Shown here one piece after another: positions 19,954 to 27,476 of a stretch of 64,000 nt of DNA. Source of the DNA: Herbidospora daliensis (GTDB lineage: Bacteria > Actinomycetota > Actinomycetes > Streptosporangiales > Streptosporangiaceae); NCBI RefSeq assembly GCF_001570585.1, contig NZ_BBXF01000006.1, forward strand, positions 390,383 through 454,382. The letters run 5' to 3'. Below the pieces are notes generated by a model. That model saw only the letters and a program-made list of their open reading frames with translations. It did not search any database and was not told where the DNA came from. The number at the start of each line of letters is the position of its first letter. Position 1 is the first letter of the stretch. Position numbers and translations under genes: made by a program.

Positions 19954-20529
19954 TCAGGCGGCCACGCCCGCGCGCACCTGACGCAGGGCCCCCGCCCACG
20001 CCTCGAGCTGGTCGAACAGGGTGTCGGCCGAGGCGTCGTGGATCTGCGACGGCTGGAAGCTGGTGAAGTTCTCGAAGTCGTGGAACAGCGAGAACGAGAC
20101 CTGCTGCCGCACGTGGGCGACCTGGAGCTCGCTGAGCATCGCGCGCAGGTGCTCGATGGCGCGGGCGCCGCCGAGGGAGCCGTATGAGACGAAGCCGGCG
20201 GCCTTGTTGTTCCACTCCTTGTAGAGGTAGTCGATGGCGTTCTTCAGCACGCCCGAGGTCGAGTGGTTGTACTCGGGGGTGACGAAGACGAAGCCGTCGT
20301 AGGCGTCGATGGTGGCCGCCCACGCCTTGGTGTGGTCGCCGCCGTAGTTGCCGAAGCTCGGCGGGTAGGCCTCGTCGAGGTGGGGGAGCGGGTGGTCGGC
20401 CAGGTCGACGAGCTCGTAGTCGGCGCCGGTGCGGTCCTTGGCGCGGGTCATGACCCAGTCGGCCACCGCCTTGCCGTTGCGGCCGGGGCGGGTGCTGCCG
20501 AGGATCACAGCGATCTTCAGCTTGCTCAT
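19954..20529 (-). CDS. NADPH-dependent FMN reductase (flavodoxin-like quinone/azo reductase family)
   Basis: A 191-residue flavodoxin-fold oxidoreductase with the FMN phosphate loop GSTRPGRNGKAV and the family motif VFVTPEYNHSTSGVLKNAIDYL. A third FMN contact lies in SYGSLGGARA. Members reduce quinones, chromate or azo compounds with NAD(P)H. It is divergent from a MarR regulator with palindromes between them, so induction by an oxidant or electrophile through MarR is likely. Confidence 0.9.
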   Translation of the reverse strand: MSKLKIAVILGSTRPGRNGKAVADWVMTRAKDRTGADYELVDLADHPLPHLDEAYPPSFGNYGGDHTKAWAATIDAYDGFVFVTPEYNHSTSGVLKNAIDYLYKEWNNKAAGFVSYGSLGGARAIEHLRAMLSELQVAHVRQQVSFSLFHDFENFTSFQPSQIHDASADTLFDQLEAWAGALRQVRAGVAA

Positions 20530-20545
20530 CTCGTACTCCTCAGAA

Positions 20546-20594
20546 GTTGAATCTTCAACGAGTTGAGACTAGACCGAGATGACGTGAACGTTCA
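20546..20594. promoter_or_regulatory. Two palindromes between FMN reductase and MarR genes
   Basis: GTTGAA-TC-TTCAAC (20546-20559) and the perfect 10-mer TGAACGTTCA (20585-20594) share the TGAA/TTCA half-site. They lie 26 bp apart in the 87-bp divergent region, as expected for MarR autoregulation and control of the reductase. Confidence 0.55.
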
Positions 20595-20616
20595 AGTCAT
20601 AGCCTAGACTGTGAGT

Positions 20617-21093
20617 ATGACCACATCAGACGGGGTGCGCTGGCTGAGCAGCGGCGAACTGGCGGCGTGGCGGTCGTTCAGTCTGATGCTGGCCCGGCTG
20701 CCCGCCGCCCTGGAAGATCAGCTCCAGCGCGACGGCGGGCTCAACTTCGTCGAATACCACGTGCTGGCCGGGCTCTCCGACGCCCCCGACCGGACCATGC
20801 GCATGAGCGGCCTGGCCGTGCTGGTGAACTCGGAGTTGTCGCGGCTCTCCCACCTGATGCGGCGGCTGGAGAAGCGCGGCTTCGTCCGGCGCGAGCCCGA
20901 CCCGTGCGACGGCCGCTACACCAACGCGATCCTGACCGACGAGGGCTTCGCCCATCTCGTGAAGCTGGCGCCGGGCCACGTCGCGAAGGTGCGCGAGTTC
21001 GTGATCGACGTGCTCGACCGGCACCGGCTGGCCGCGCTGCACGCGTGTTCTGAGGACATCCTCCGGGCCGTCGACGCCTGCGACCGCGAGTAA
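20617..21093 (+). CDS. MarR family transcriptional regulator
   Basis: A 158-residue winged-helix repressor. The recognition region reads MRMSGLAVLVNSELSRLSHLMRRLEKRGFVRREPDPCDGRYTN (split here only as a description), with the Asp-Gly-Arg wing typical of MarR. ATG 20617 is chosen over the GTG at 20611. It is divergent from the FMN reductase and probably represses it until a phenolic or oxidant ligand binds. No conserved redox Cys pair is obvious: one Cys is in the wing (DPCDGR), and two are near the C-terminus (HACSEDI, DACDRE). Confidence 0.9.
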   Translation: MTTSDGVRWLSSGELAAWRSFSLMLARLPAALEDQLQRDGGLNFVEYHVLAGLSDAPDRTMRMSGLAVLVNSELSRLSHLMRRLEKRGFVRREPDPCDGRYTNAILTDEGFAHLVKLAPGHVAKVREFVIDVLDRHRLAALHACSEDILRAVDACDRE

Positions 21094-21105
21094 ACCCATC
21101 TGTTT
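21091..21105. promoter_or_regulatory. TetR operator candidate upstream of tetR
   Basis: The sequence TAAACCCATCTGTTT has the AAAC-N6-GTTT form found twice before the SDR gene at 22382-22420. It overlaps the MarR stop codon and lies 22 bp before the TetR start, a position suited to autoregulation. Confidence 0.5.
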
Positions 21106-21127
21106 CCCGCGGGTTAGACTGGTGACC

Positions 21128-21694
21128 ATGACGATCCCCTCCGACGACGTACGCGACCGGGTGCTCACCAGCGCCCGCCGGCTGTTCAACGGCCGGGGCA
21201 TCAACGTGACCGGGGTCGACCTGCTGTCGGAGACGGCCGGGGTCTCCAAGCGCAGCCTCTACCAGCGGTTCCGCACCAAGGACGACCTGATCGAGGCCTA
21301 TCTGGCCGAGGAGATGAGCTGCGTCCTGGCCGAGCTGCTGCCCCCGGCCGACGCCGGCCTGTCTCCGGCCGAGCGCATCATGGCGGTGTTCGTCACCTCG
21401 CGCCGCCTGTCGGAGGTCGAGGAATACCCGGGCTGCCCGGTGCTCAACGCGGCGGCCGAGATCCGGGACCCCGCGCATCCGGTGCGGGTGGCGGCGGTGA
21501 CGTACAAGAAGCGCATGCAGGCCCACTTCGAGGCCGAGGCCCGGCTGGCCGGGGCCGCCGACCCCGGCCAGCTCGGCGAGCAGCTGATGATGCTCTTCGA
21601 CGGCGCGATGACCTACGCGTCGGTCCGCAAGGTGCCCATGCCCGAGAGCCTGCTGGCCGCCGTGCGGACCCTGCTCGACGCTCAGCTTCCGTAG
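21128..21694 (+). CDS. TetR family transcriptional regulator
   Basis: A 188-residue regulator with an N-terminal TetR helix-turn-helix (ARRLFNGRGINVTGVDLL, then AGVSKRSLYQRFRTKDDLIEAYL). The C-terminal ligand domain has a Cys in YPGCPVLNAAAE, typical of the AcrR/YxaF-like group. ATG 21128 is preferred over GTG 21122. It converges with the SDR gene (12-bp tail overlap). Shared AAAC-N6-GTTT boxes indicate it controls both itself and the SDR. Confidence 0.9.
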   Translation: MTIPSDDVRDRVLTSARRLFNGRGINVTGVDLLSETAGVSKRSLYQRFRTKDDLIEAYLAEEMSCVLAELLPPADAGLSPAERIMAVFVTSRRLSEVEEYPGCPVLNAAAEIRDPAHPVRVAAVTYKKRMQAHFEAEARLAGAADPGQLGEQLMMLFDGAMTYASVRKVPMPESLLAAVRTLLDAQLP

Positions 21695-22368
21695 AGCGCG
21701 CTCGGGTCGAGCGAGAGCGCGGCCTTGACCTGCCGCGACGTCCCGTCGACGAGCACCTCCATGGCGTCCTTCTCGATGCCGTCGAACGCCTCGCGGGCGA
21801 CCTCGACCGGCGCGACCTTGGAGTCGGTGATGTGCGCGGCCATGTCGGTGTCGACGTAGCCGACGTGGAGGCTGGTCACGCCGACCTTGGGCAGCTCCAG
21901 GCGCAGCCCGTTGGCGAGCATCCACGAGGCGGCCTTGGTGGCGGCGTAGGGGGAGGTGCCCGGGATCACGGCCCACGACAGCGCCGAGTTGACGATCAGC
22001 AGGTGACCCTCGCGGGCGGTCAGCGTGGCCGCGAAGGCGCGGCTGACCTGGAGGGGGCCGTAGTAGTTGACCTCCATCTCCCGGCGGATCGTCTCGAGGT
22101 CGTCGTTCACGATCGAGGTGCTGAGCGCGACGCCGGCGTTGTTGACGACGATGTCGACGTCGGTGAGCAGCGCGGCGAGTTCGGCGATCTGGGCGGGGTC
22201 GGTGATGTCGAGCTTGACGGGCACGACGCCGGGCGTGGTGACGGTCTTCGGGTCGCGCGCGGCGGCGTAGACCTTGCCCGCCCCCCGCGCGAGCGCCTCT
22301 TCGGCGAGGGCCTTCCCGATGCCCCGGTTGGCACCGGTGACCAGCACGGTCGCGCCTTGGATCTTCAT
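21682..22368 (-). CDS. SDR family NAD(P)-dependent oxidoreductase
   Basis: A 228-residue classical short-chain dehydrogenase: cofactor motif TGANRGIGKAL, NNAG in IVVNNAGVAL, catalytic Ser in NSALSW and the Tyr-x3-Lys in SPYAATKAA. The start ATG at 22368 has a GGAGG site. The substrate is unknown. The gene is preceded by two TetR-type palindromes and faces the TetR gene tail to tail. SDR-TetR pairs of this type often detoxify an electrophilic or quinone-like inducer. Confidence 0.9.
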   Translation of the reverse strand: MKIQGATVLVTGANRGIGKALAEEALARGAGKVYAAARDPKTVTTPGVVPVKLDITDPAQIAELAALLTDVDIVVNNAGVALSTSIVNDDLETIRREMEVNYYGPLQVSRAFAATLTAREGHLLIVNSALSWAVIPGTSPYAATKAASWMLANGLRLELPKVGVTSLHVGYVDTDMAAHITDSKVAPVEVAREAFDGIEKDAMEVLVDGTSRQVKAALSLDPSALYGS

Positions 22369-22381
22369 GGGAACCTCCGGT

Positions 22382-22420
22382 AAACAGGTCTGTTTCCAGC
22401 AGCGTAAACCGATCTGTTTA
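22382..22420. promoter_or_regulatory. Double TetR operator in the SDR promoter
   Basis: AAACAG-GT-CTGTTT (22382-22395, perfect) and TAAAC-CGATCT-GTTTA (22405-22420) lie 23 bp apart just upstream of the SDR start. Both match the AAAC-N6-GTTT box found in front of the TetR gene at 21091. Confidence 0.65.
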
Positions 22421-22921
22421 CCGGGGGCAAATCGCCGGGCCGATCGGCCGGTCGCGGGCGCCCGGAGACGGGAGGCGCCAGCCGTGACGGCTGGGGTGTC
22501 CCGCCCTTCGTGGTGGACGCTGCTCTCGAAGGCGCCCGGGAGCTCCAGGACCGTCCGGGCGAGGTCCGGCCGCGGCGGTGACCTGGGTGAACGCGCCATT
22601 GACGTACTGGGAGATGTAGGCGGCGGCGTTCGCGCTGCCGGGCTGGGATTGTGCACCCGGCCCGGCTTGAGTGTGTGCTGGCTGACGATGCAGGTCTGGT
22701 TCTGGGCGGGCGTGGCGATGTCCGTCGGCTTGGCTTCGCGGAGGGAGCGGGTGGGCGTACAAGACCGGAGCGTCGGCCGAAGCGGGTGAGGGCGGCTTTA
22801 CGGCGGCGGCCGGTCCAAGGCCGCTGCGCTCGGCTTAAGGGTTTCTTGGCATTTCTGATTTCTGCGGGAATTGCGGCTGTCGGAGATTGGCGGTTAATTC
22901 GTCCCGCTAAGATCGCTTTCT
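22421..22921. other. Intergenic stretch without a convincing gene
   Basis: No frame across these 500 bases has a family signature. On the minus strand two different frames give protein-like pieces (TCIVSQHTLKPGRVHNPS near 22670, then AAAYISQYVNGAFTQVTAA near 22600), which could be a frameshifted remnant of a secreted protein. The last 100 bases are clearly less GC-rich than the surroundings. Confidence 0.4.
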
Positions 22922-24727
22922 ATGCTTTTATGGCGGATTTATAGAATTGTCATAGTGGGCCTGGTTCTGGTGTTGGCGGCCGCGGGGGCGGTGTCCAGTG
23001 ACGCCCTGCTCTGGACGGCCGCTGAATGGGAGCCGGCGCCGCATATGGAGCTGGAGTTTCTCGCCCGGGACGGCTTGGACGCCACGGCCAAAGCGGCGCT
23101 GATCGCCGCCGCCGTGGTGAAGGCCGCGTTTCTGTGGCTGATTCTGCGACCGCTCGCGCCGGGGCCGTTGAACGGCAGGGAGAGGGCGCTGCGGTGGCTG
23201 CTGTACGTCGCGGTGGCGCACGCCCTCGTGTTGTGGTTGCCGCTGGGGTGGCTTCCCGACGAGGTCGGCCTGACGTTCAGCCTCGTGTTGTGGGGCGCGA
23301 TCAACGTCCTCTTCCTGCTCGTCATCCGCTGGAGGTCGCGCCCGCTGCGGGTGGCCGCCGGGGCGATGTTCGCGATCATGACGGCCACGACCGTCAACGA
23401 ACTGCTCGACGAGGTCAACCTGCTCGACCTCGAACCGGGCCTCGTCGTCGGCGTGGTCCTGGTGGTGTGCGGAGTGGCCGCGACCGTGCTGACGATCGTC
23501 GGGCAGCACCGCGACGGCCGGTGGAGCCGCGGCACCCTGATCGCCGGATGGGTGTCGCTGGGTGACTCCGTGCTGGTGTATCCGGTCGTCATCGTCTTCG
23601 AGAGCGCCGACGCCGAGATCTTCTCGGGCCCGGCCCTTCTCCCGCAGATCGTCATGGACGTGTCGGCGCTCGTCTACACCGTCTGGCTCGCGGCGACCGC
23701 CAGGCAGATGCCCGGCGGCGGCCTGCCCGCCGAGCCGCTCTCGCCCGCCGGGCGGCGGGTGGTCCGCGTCGTGGTGGCGTCCGTGACCGTGCTGCCCCTC
23801 GCCGTGCTGATCCAGCCGGAGTCCACCCCGCGCATCACCTTCAGCGCCGGGTCGATGGGCTGCGACGAGTGGGACACCAGCTTCGGCGACCTCAAACCCG
23901 AGGAACGCGACGACGTGTTCGTCTGCCTGGCCCGCGACGAGATGGGCGGCGTCCCGCCGATGTTCCCCCACACCGCCTCCGACCAGCAGATCCTCGGATA
24001 CGGGCGGGCGTTGTGCCACGCGAGGTCGCGCGAGGAGCAGGAGGCCCTGCTGCGGCAGGCCGGGAGCGAACGCGCCTCGTGGGGCGTCGACTCCTCCGAC
24101 CTCGTCTACGTCTGCCCCGAGATCGTCGGCGCGACCCAGCCGGAGCTGCTGCGCTCGTCCGAAGAGGAGGAGGCGGACCACAAGGCCTACATCGCCGAGC
24201 AGAACGCCAGGTGCCGCGACCCCTGGCCCCGGACGAAGGGCGTCGTCCAGGCCACGGCCAACTACTCGCTCTTCGCCGACGGCGACTACGGCTATTTCGT
24301 CCACGACCCGGAGGACAAGGCCGGCGAAACCTGGGCCGACCAGGCGGTCGAGCGGCTCTACGACGACAAGGCGCAAGTCGGAGCGGCCGGCAGCGCGGTG
24401 CTCGTCGGACACCTGGAGGACGTCAGCGACCTGTGCCTCACGGTGAAGGCGTTCCGCACCGCGCCCCCGCTGCGGCTGGCCGGCTGGGACCAGGTCACCG
24501 AGGTGCCGATCACCACCCCCAACGGCCACCTCACCGTGCCGGAGGCGACCTGGGAGGGCGTGGGCGCCAACGCCCCGATGCCGAACCTGGCGATCAAGGG
24601 GAAGGGCCGCTACCGGCTGCGTGTGTACGTGCGGATCACCGGAGACGAGGAACACCTCGTCGTGGTCTACCCGGGCACCTCGAAGAAGCGGCTCAAGCTG
24701 AAGACGTGGGAGTACGCCAGTGAATGA
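22922..24727 (+). CDS. Large multi-span membrane protein of unknown function
   Basis: A 601-residue protein. Residues 1-300 hold about eight hydrophobic spans. Residues 310-601 form a soluble domain containing several Cys and the tail YRLRVYVRITGDEEHLVV. The outer domain starts after QPESTPRITFSAGSMGCDEWD. The start is ATG 22922, without a clear ribosome site. Codons 3, 8 and 11 are TTA, AGA and ATA, rare in this genome, so the 5' end looks foreign or is subject to bldA-type tRNA control. The family is not recognised. Confidence 0.75.
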   Translation: MLLWRIYRIVIVGLVLVLAAAGAVSSDALLWTAAEWEPAPHMELEFLARDGLDATAKAALIAAAVVKAAFLWLILRPLAPGPLNGRERALRWLLYVAVAHALVLWLPLGWLPDEVGLTFSLVLWGAINVLFLLVIRWRSRPLRVAAGAMFAIMTATTVNELLDEVNLLDLEPGLVVGVVLVVCGVAATVLTIVGQHRDGRWSRGTLIAGWVSLGDSVLVYPVVIVFESADAEIFSGPALLPQIVMDVSALVYTVWLAATARQMPGGGLPAEPLSPAGRRVVRVVVASVTVLPLAVLIQPESTPRITFSAGSMGCDEWDTSFGDLKPEERDDVFVCLARDEMGGVPPMFPHTASDQQILGYGRALCHARSREEQEALLRQAGSERASWGVDSSDLVYVCPEIVGATQPELLRSSEEEEADHKAYIAEQNARCRDPWPRTKGVVQATANYSLFADGDYGYFVHDPEDKAGETWADQAVERLYDDKAQVGAAGSAVLVGHLEDVSDLCLTVKAFRTAPPLRLAGWDQVTEVPITTPNGHLTVPEATWEGVGANAPMPNLAIKGKGRYRLRVYVRITGDEEHLVVVYPGTSKKRLKLKTWEYASE

Positions 24728-24928
24728 ACCGACAAAGAAGCGAGCGAAGCGAGTGCTGTCCGAGCGAAGGGAGGCCTGTCCAGGGAGCGCGAGGGGCGGA
24801 GCCCTTCGCCCGGAGCGGGAGCGACCCGGAGCGTAGCGACGCGAGGACGCGAAGCGGCCAGGGGGAGCGCGAGGGGGCGCCAGCCCTCTCGTATCGGGGG
24901 TCCGGGGGTCGCCCCCCGGAGTGAATGA
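24728..24928. other. Low-complexity spacer rich in GCGA/GGAGCG words
   Basis: No gene is visible. The stretch repeats short words such as GCGAGCGAAGCGAG and GGGAGCGCGAGGGG and contains small palindromes (GGGCGGAGCCC, GGGGTCGCCCCCCGG). It separates the large membrane protein from the tRNA terminator. Confidence 0.5.
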
Positions 24929-24975
24929 GGAACGGCTCGCGAAAGGCGCCAAAGGCGCCGCCCACGAGCCGTTCC
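24929..24975 (-). terminator. Hairpin downstream of the tRNA gene
   Basis: GGAACGGCTCG (24929-24939) pairs perfectly with CGAGCCGTTCC (24965-24975). An inner GGCGCC-AAA-GGCGCC stem is nested inside. It begins 5 bp after the tRNA 3' end on the minus strand. Confidence 0.7.
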
Positions 24976-24980
24976 GAGAG

Positions 24981-25054
24981 TGGGGTTGGCGGGACTCGAA
25001 CCCGCGCTGGCATGATCCTAAGTCATGTGCCTCTGCCAATTGGGCTACAACCCC
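24981..25054 (-). tRNA. tRNA with UAG anticodon (reads Leu CUA) but without a long variable arm
   Basis: The 74-nt gene folds as a clean cloverleaf: acceptor GGGGTTG/CAACCCC (7 bp), D arm GCC.../...GGC with GG in the loop, anticodon stem CATGA/TCATG with loop CTTAGGA, variable loop CCAGC (5 nt), and T arm GCGGG-TTCGAGT-CCCGC. The discriminator is A and CCA is not encoded. Position 33 is U and positions 34-36 read UAG, so by the code it would be tRNA-Leu. Bacterial tRNA-Leu normally has a long variable arm, and this one does not. Identity is therefore uncertain although the gene itself is clear. Confidence 0.85.
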
Positions 25055-25091
25055 GCTGGGCGGAAGTGATCCTACCTCCCGCCGTTGGGCA

Positions 25092-25562
25092 TCAGGAAAC
25101 CCCGAGTTCCTTCAATAGCCGGGCGACGTGTCCGGTCGCGCGGACGTTGTAGAAGGTCTTCTCGATCTTCCCGTCGGGGTCGATCACGAAGGTCGACCTG
25201 ATGACGCCCATGATGGTCTTGCCGTAGTTCTGCTTTTCGCCGTAGACGCCGTAGGCCTTGTGGACTTCGAGGTCTTCGTCGGAGAGCAGCGGGAAGGTGA
25301 GCGCGTCGCGGTCGGCGAACTGGCGGAGTTTGGCCGGTTTGTCCTTCGAGACGCCGAGGACGGTGATGCCCTTGTCGGTGAGGGCGCTCAGGTTGTCGCG
25401 GAAGTCGCAGGCCTGCTTGGTGCAGCCTGGAGTCATCGCCGCTGGGTAGAAGTACAGGACGACTCGCTTGCCGTGGAGCGAGTCGAGCGACACTTCGTCG
25501 CCGTCGGCGCTGGTCAGGGTGAAGCCGGGGGCGGCGTCGCCGGGTTCGAGTCGCTGGGTCAT
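25092..25562 (-). CDS. bcp: Thioredoxin-dependent thiol peroxidase (Bcp/PrxQ)
   Basis: A 156-residue peroxiredoxin. The peroxidatic Cys lies in AAMTPGCTKQACDFRD, and a second Cys five residues later is the resolving Cys of the PrxQ/Bcp type. The start ATG at 25562 follows GGAGGCGAC. It reduces H2O2 and organic hydroperoxides using thioredoxin. It is divergent from DUF3618 and 37 bp upstream of the tRNA gene on the same strand. Confidence 0.94.
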   Translation of the reverse strand: MTQRLEPGDAAPGFTLTSADGDEVSLDSLHGKRVVLYFYPAAMTPGCTKQACDFRDNLSALTDKGITVLGVSKDKPAKLRQFADRDALTFPLLSDEDLEVHKAYGVYGEKQNYGKTIMGVIRSTFVIDPDGKIEKTFYNVRATGHVARLLKELGVS

Positions 25563-25679
25563 GTCGCCTCCGATGGGGTGTGTCTCGACCCGAACAAACT
25601 ACCGGTTCGGCCGCTGCGGGATGCGCGGCCCGCACCTGGCAGACTTGATCGAACACACCCTGTGACAGGAGGCGACCCC

Positions 25680-26027
25680 ATGGCCGAGCCCGATCCGGAC
25701 ACGCTTGAGCGGCGCATAGAGCGCACTCGCGCCGAACTGGCCAAGACGGTCGACGCGATCGCCGACCGGGTCAGCCCGAAGAAGGTCGCCGGTCGTAGCG
25801 TGGCCAAGGTGAAGTCCCAGGTCAGGGCGCAGACCGAGCAGGTCGTGTCGACCATAGGAGACATGGTGGGGCAGGCGCAGAGCCCCAACGGCCACCGTCC
25901 GGCGGCCGACGAGCCGTGGGACGACGACTATCCGGCGTCGCCGATCGCGCCGGTGCTGATCGGGATCGGCGTGGCGGTCGCCCTTGGCGCGGCCATCGTG
26001 ATCATGCGGCGTCGCCGTAGGCGGTAG
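25680..26027 (+). CDS. DUF3618 family membrane protein
   Basis: A 115-residue protein with the DUF3618 N-terminal helix (LERRIERTRAELAKTVDAIADRVSP) followed by an amphipathic stretch. One C-terminal membrane span (PVLIGIGVAVALGAAIVIM) ends in an arginine cluster. ATG 25680 has an AGGAGG site. Function unknown. Next to bcp it may have a stress-related envelope role, but that is only position. Confidence 0.85.
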   Translation: MAEPDPDTLERRIERTRAELAKTVDAIADRVSPKKVAGRSVAKVKSQVRAQTEQVVSTIGDMVGQAQSPNGHRPAADEPWDDDYPASPIAPVLIGIGVAVALGAAIVIMRRRRRR

Positions 26028-26150
26028 GTCGTTTCCGCCCGAGCTCCGCTGCCGGGTTGGTGTCCCTTCCCGGCGTCGCCGGGCGAACCGGGCGCGGCCG
26101 GTTGTGCGCCGGTCGCGGCGGGGGGCGGAGGCGGCGGGCGGGGTTGGGGG

Positions 26151-26169
26151 GGCGGAGCCGTAACGGAAA
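26151..26169. repeat. Copy 1 of a 19-bp dispersed repeat
   Basis: GGCGGAGCCGTAACGGAAA occurs here and again, identical, at 54646-54664. A run of A and AAGC follows both copies. This copy lies 27 bp from the 3' end of the racemase-fold gene. Confidence 0.6.
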
Positions 26170-26195
26170 AAGCGCTTGTAGCAGCCGCGAGGTCG

Positions 26196-27353
26196 TTACA
26201 GGAAGGTTTGGCCTTCTCCCCTGTAGGTGGGGGCGGTGGCGGTGATTTTTTCTCCCTCGATCAGGTGCAGGGTGTCGAAGCGTTCGCAGAGTTCGCCTGC
26301 TTTCGCGTGGCGGAACCACACGCGGTCGCCGATTTCGAGGGTGTCGGCGGCTCGGCCGTGGAGTGGGGTCTGCACTTCGCCGCCTCCCTCGTCGCCGTTG
26401 TGGCGCAGGCCCTCCGGCAGATAGGGGAGGGCGGCGCGGCCGGGGCCCGCGCCTGAGGCGGGGTAGCCGCCGCCGAGGACGGTCACGACGCCGGGGGCGG
26501 GGCGGCGGACGACCGGGAGGGCGAAGAGGGCCGCGGGGCGGCCGGTGAAGTTGCTGTACGTGTCGAAGAGGGTCGGGTGGTAGAAGCCCGAGCCGGCGGC
26601 GACCTCCGTGATCGCGGCCTCGCGGGCCGTGGTCTCCAGGCTGCCGGTGCCGCCGCCGTTGACGAACTCCAGGTCGGTCACCTCGCGGACCGCTGCCACG
26701 ATCTCTGCTCGCCGGACGGCCAGCTCCCGGCGGGAGCGGCGCTGCACGAAGCGGACGGCCATGCCATAGGGGCCGGGGATGCGGTCGCCCAGGCCGGCGA
26801 TCTGCGCCTCGTAGGCCATCAGGCCCACCAGATGCAGGGACGGGGTTCTGGTGATCAGGCGGGCCAGGTCTGCGGCTTGTTCCGGGGTGCGCACGGGTGA
26901 GCGCAGGACGCCGGCGCGGAGCGGGCCGGCGACGTAGGCGGCGTCGAGGTCGAGGCAGACCCTGATCGGATGGCGGCCGGTGAGCAGGGGGAACTGCTCG
27001 GGGGAGTCGACCATGAGGGTGATCTCGCGGCTCAGGTGCTCGTCGGCGGCCAGGGTCGCGATGGCGGCGCGGTCGGTGGTCGGGTAGGCGACCAGGATGT
27101 CGCGGAATCCGCCGGCGGCCAGCCACAACGCCTCGGGCAGGGTGAAGGCCATGACGCCCCGGTAGCCGGGCAGGTCGAGGACGCGGTGGAGCACCTCGCG
27201 GGAGCGGATCGACTTCGAGGCGACCCTGATCGGGGTGCCGGCGGCGCGGGCGGTCATCGAGCGGGCGTTGGCGGCCAGCGCGTCGAGGTCGACGACGGCG
27301 AGCGGGGGGTCGAGATGGGCCGTGGCCCGGTCGTATCGCTGCCGGTCGCTCAT
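26196..27353 (-). CDS. Alanine-racemase-fold PLP enzyme (D-threonine aldolase / amino acid deaminase-like)
   Basis: A 385-residue fold-type III PLP protein. The N-terminal barrel has PLP lysine candidates in PIRVASKSIRS (the expected position of the Schiff base after the first strand), VCLDLDAAY, and FVNGGGTGSLE. The C-terminal beta domain has EIGDRVWFRHAKAGELCERF, like D-threonine aldolase metal-site regions. The reaction is probably aldol cleavage or deamination of a D-3-hydroxy amino acid, with substrate uncertain. ATG 27353 is chosen because upstream residues are not family-like. It stands alone. Confidence 0.82.
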   Translation of the reverse strand: MSDRQRYDRATAHLDPPLAVVDLDALAANARSMTARAAGTPIRVASKSIRSREVLHRVLDLPGYRGVMAFTLPEALWLAAGGFRDILVAYPTTDRAAIATLAADEHLSREITLMVDSPEQFPLLTGRHPIRVCLDLDAAYVAGPLRAGVLRSPVRTPEQAADLARLITRTPSLHLVGLMAYEAQIAGLGDRIPGPYGMAVRFVQRRSRRELAVRRAEIVAAVREVTDLEFVNGGGTGSLETTAREAAITEVAAGSGFYHPTLFDTYSNFTGRPAALFALPVVRRPAPGVVTVLGGGYPASGAGPGRAALPYLPEGLRHNGDEGGGEVQTPLHGRAADTLEIGDRVWFRHAKAGELCERFDTLHLIEGEKITATAPTYRGEGQTFL

Positions 27354-27476
27354 GGGCAGCACTCTAGCCTTTTGTGAGCATGTTTCATATTTGCCCGGCA
27401 AAACCTGTCACAAGATCGAGTCATCCGGGCCCGGCGGGCTGATCGCGGCCGTCCGGGCGTGTATCCCTGGGTGACC

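Noticed and set aside
19949-19962. Short GCCGC-TCAG-GCGGC stem between convergent genes
   Set aside because: Only 5 bp and no U tract; too weak to call a terminator.
24728-24928. Small frames with repeated GCGA words
   Set aside because: No ribosome site, no conserved composition, and the repeats are imperfect; treated as spacer.
24924-25118. Small plus-strand frames across the tRNA (…NPRWHDPKSCA…)
   Set aside because: These are translations of the tRNA gene antisense strand and its terminator.
26028-26195. Possible small gene between DUF3618 and the racemase-fold gene
   Set aside because: Only Arg/Gly-rich shadow frames; the stretch holds the 19-bp repeat and a weak GTAACG/CGTTAC stem.
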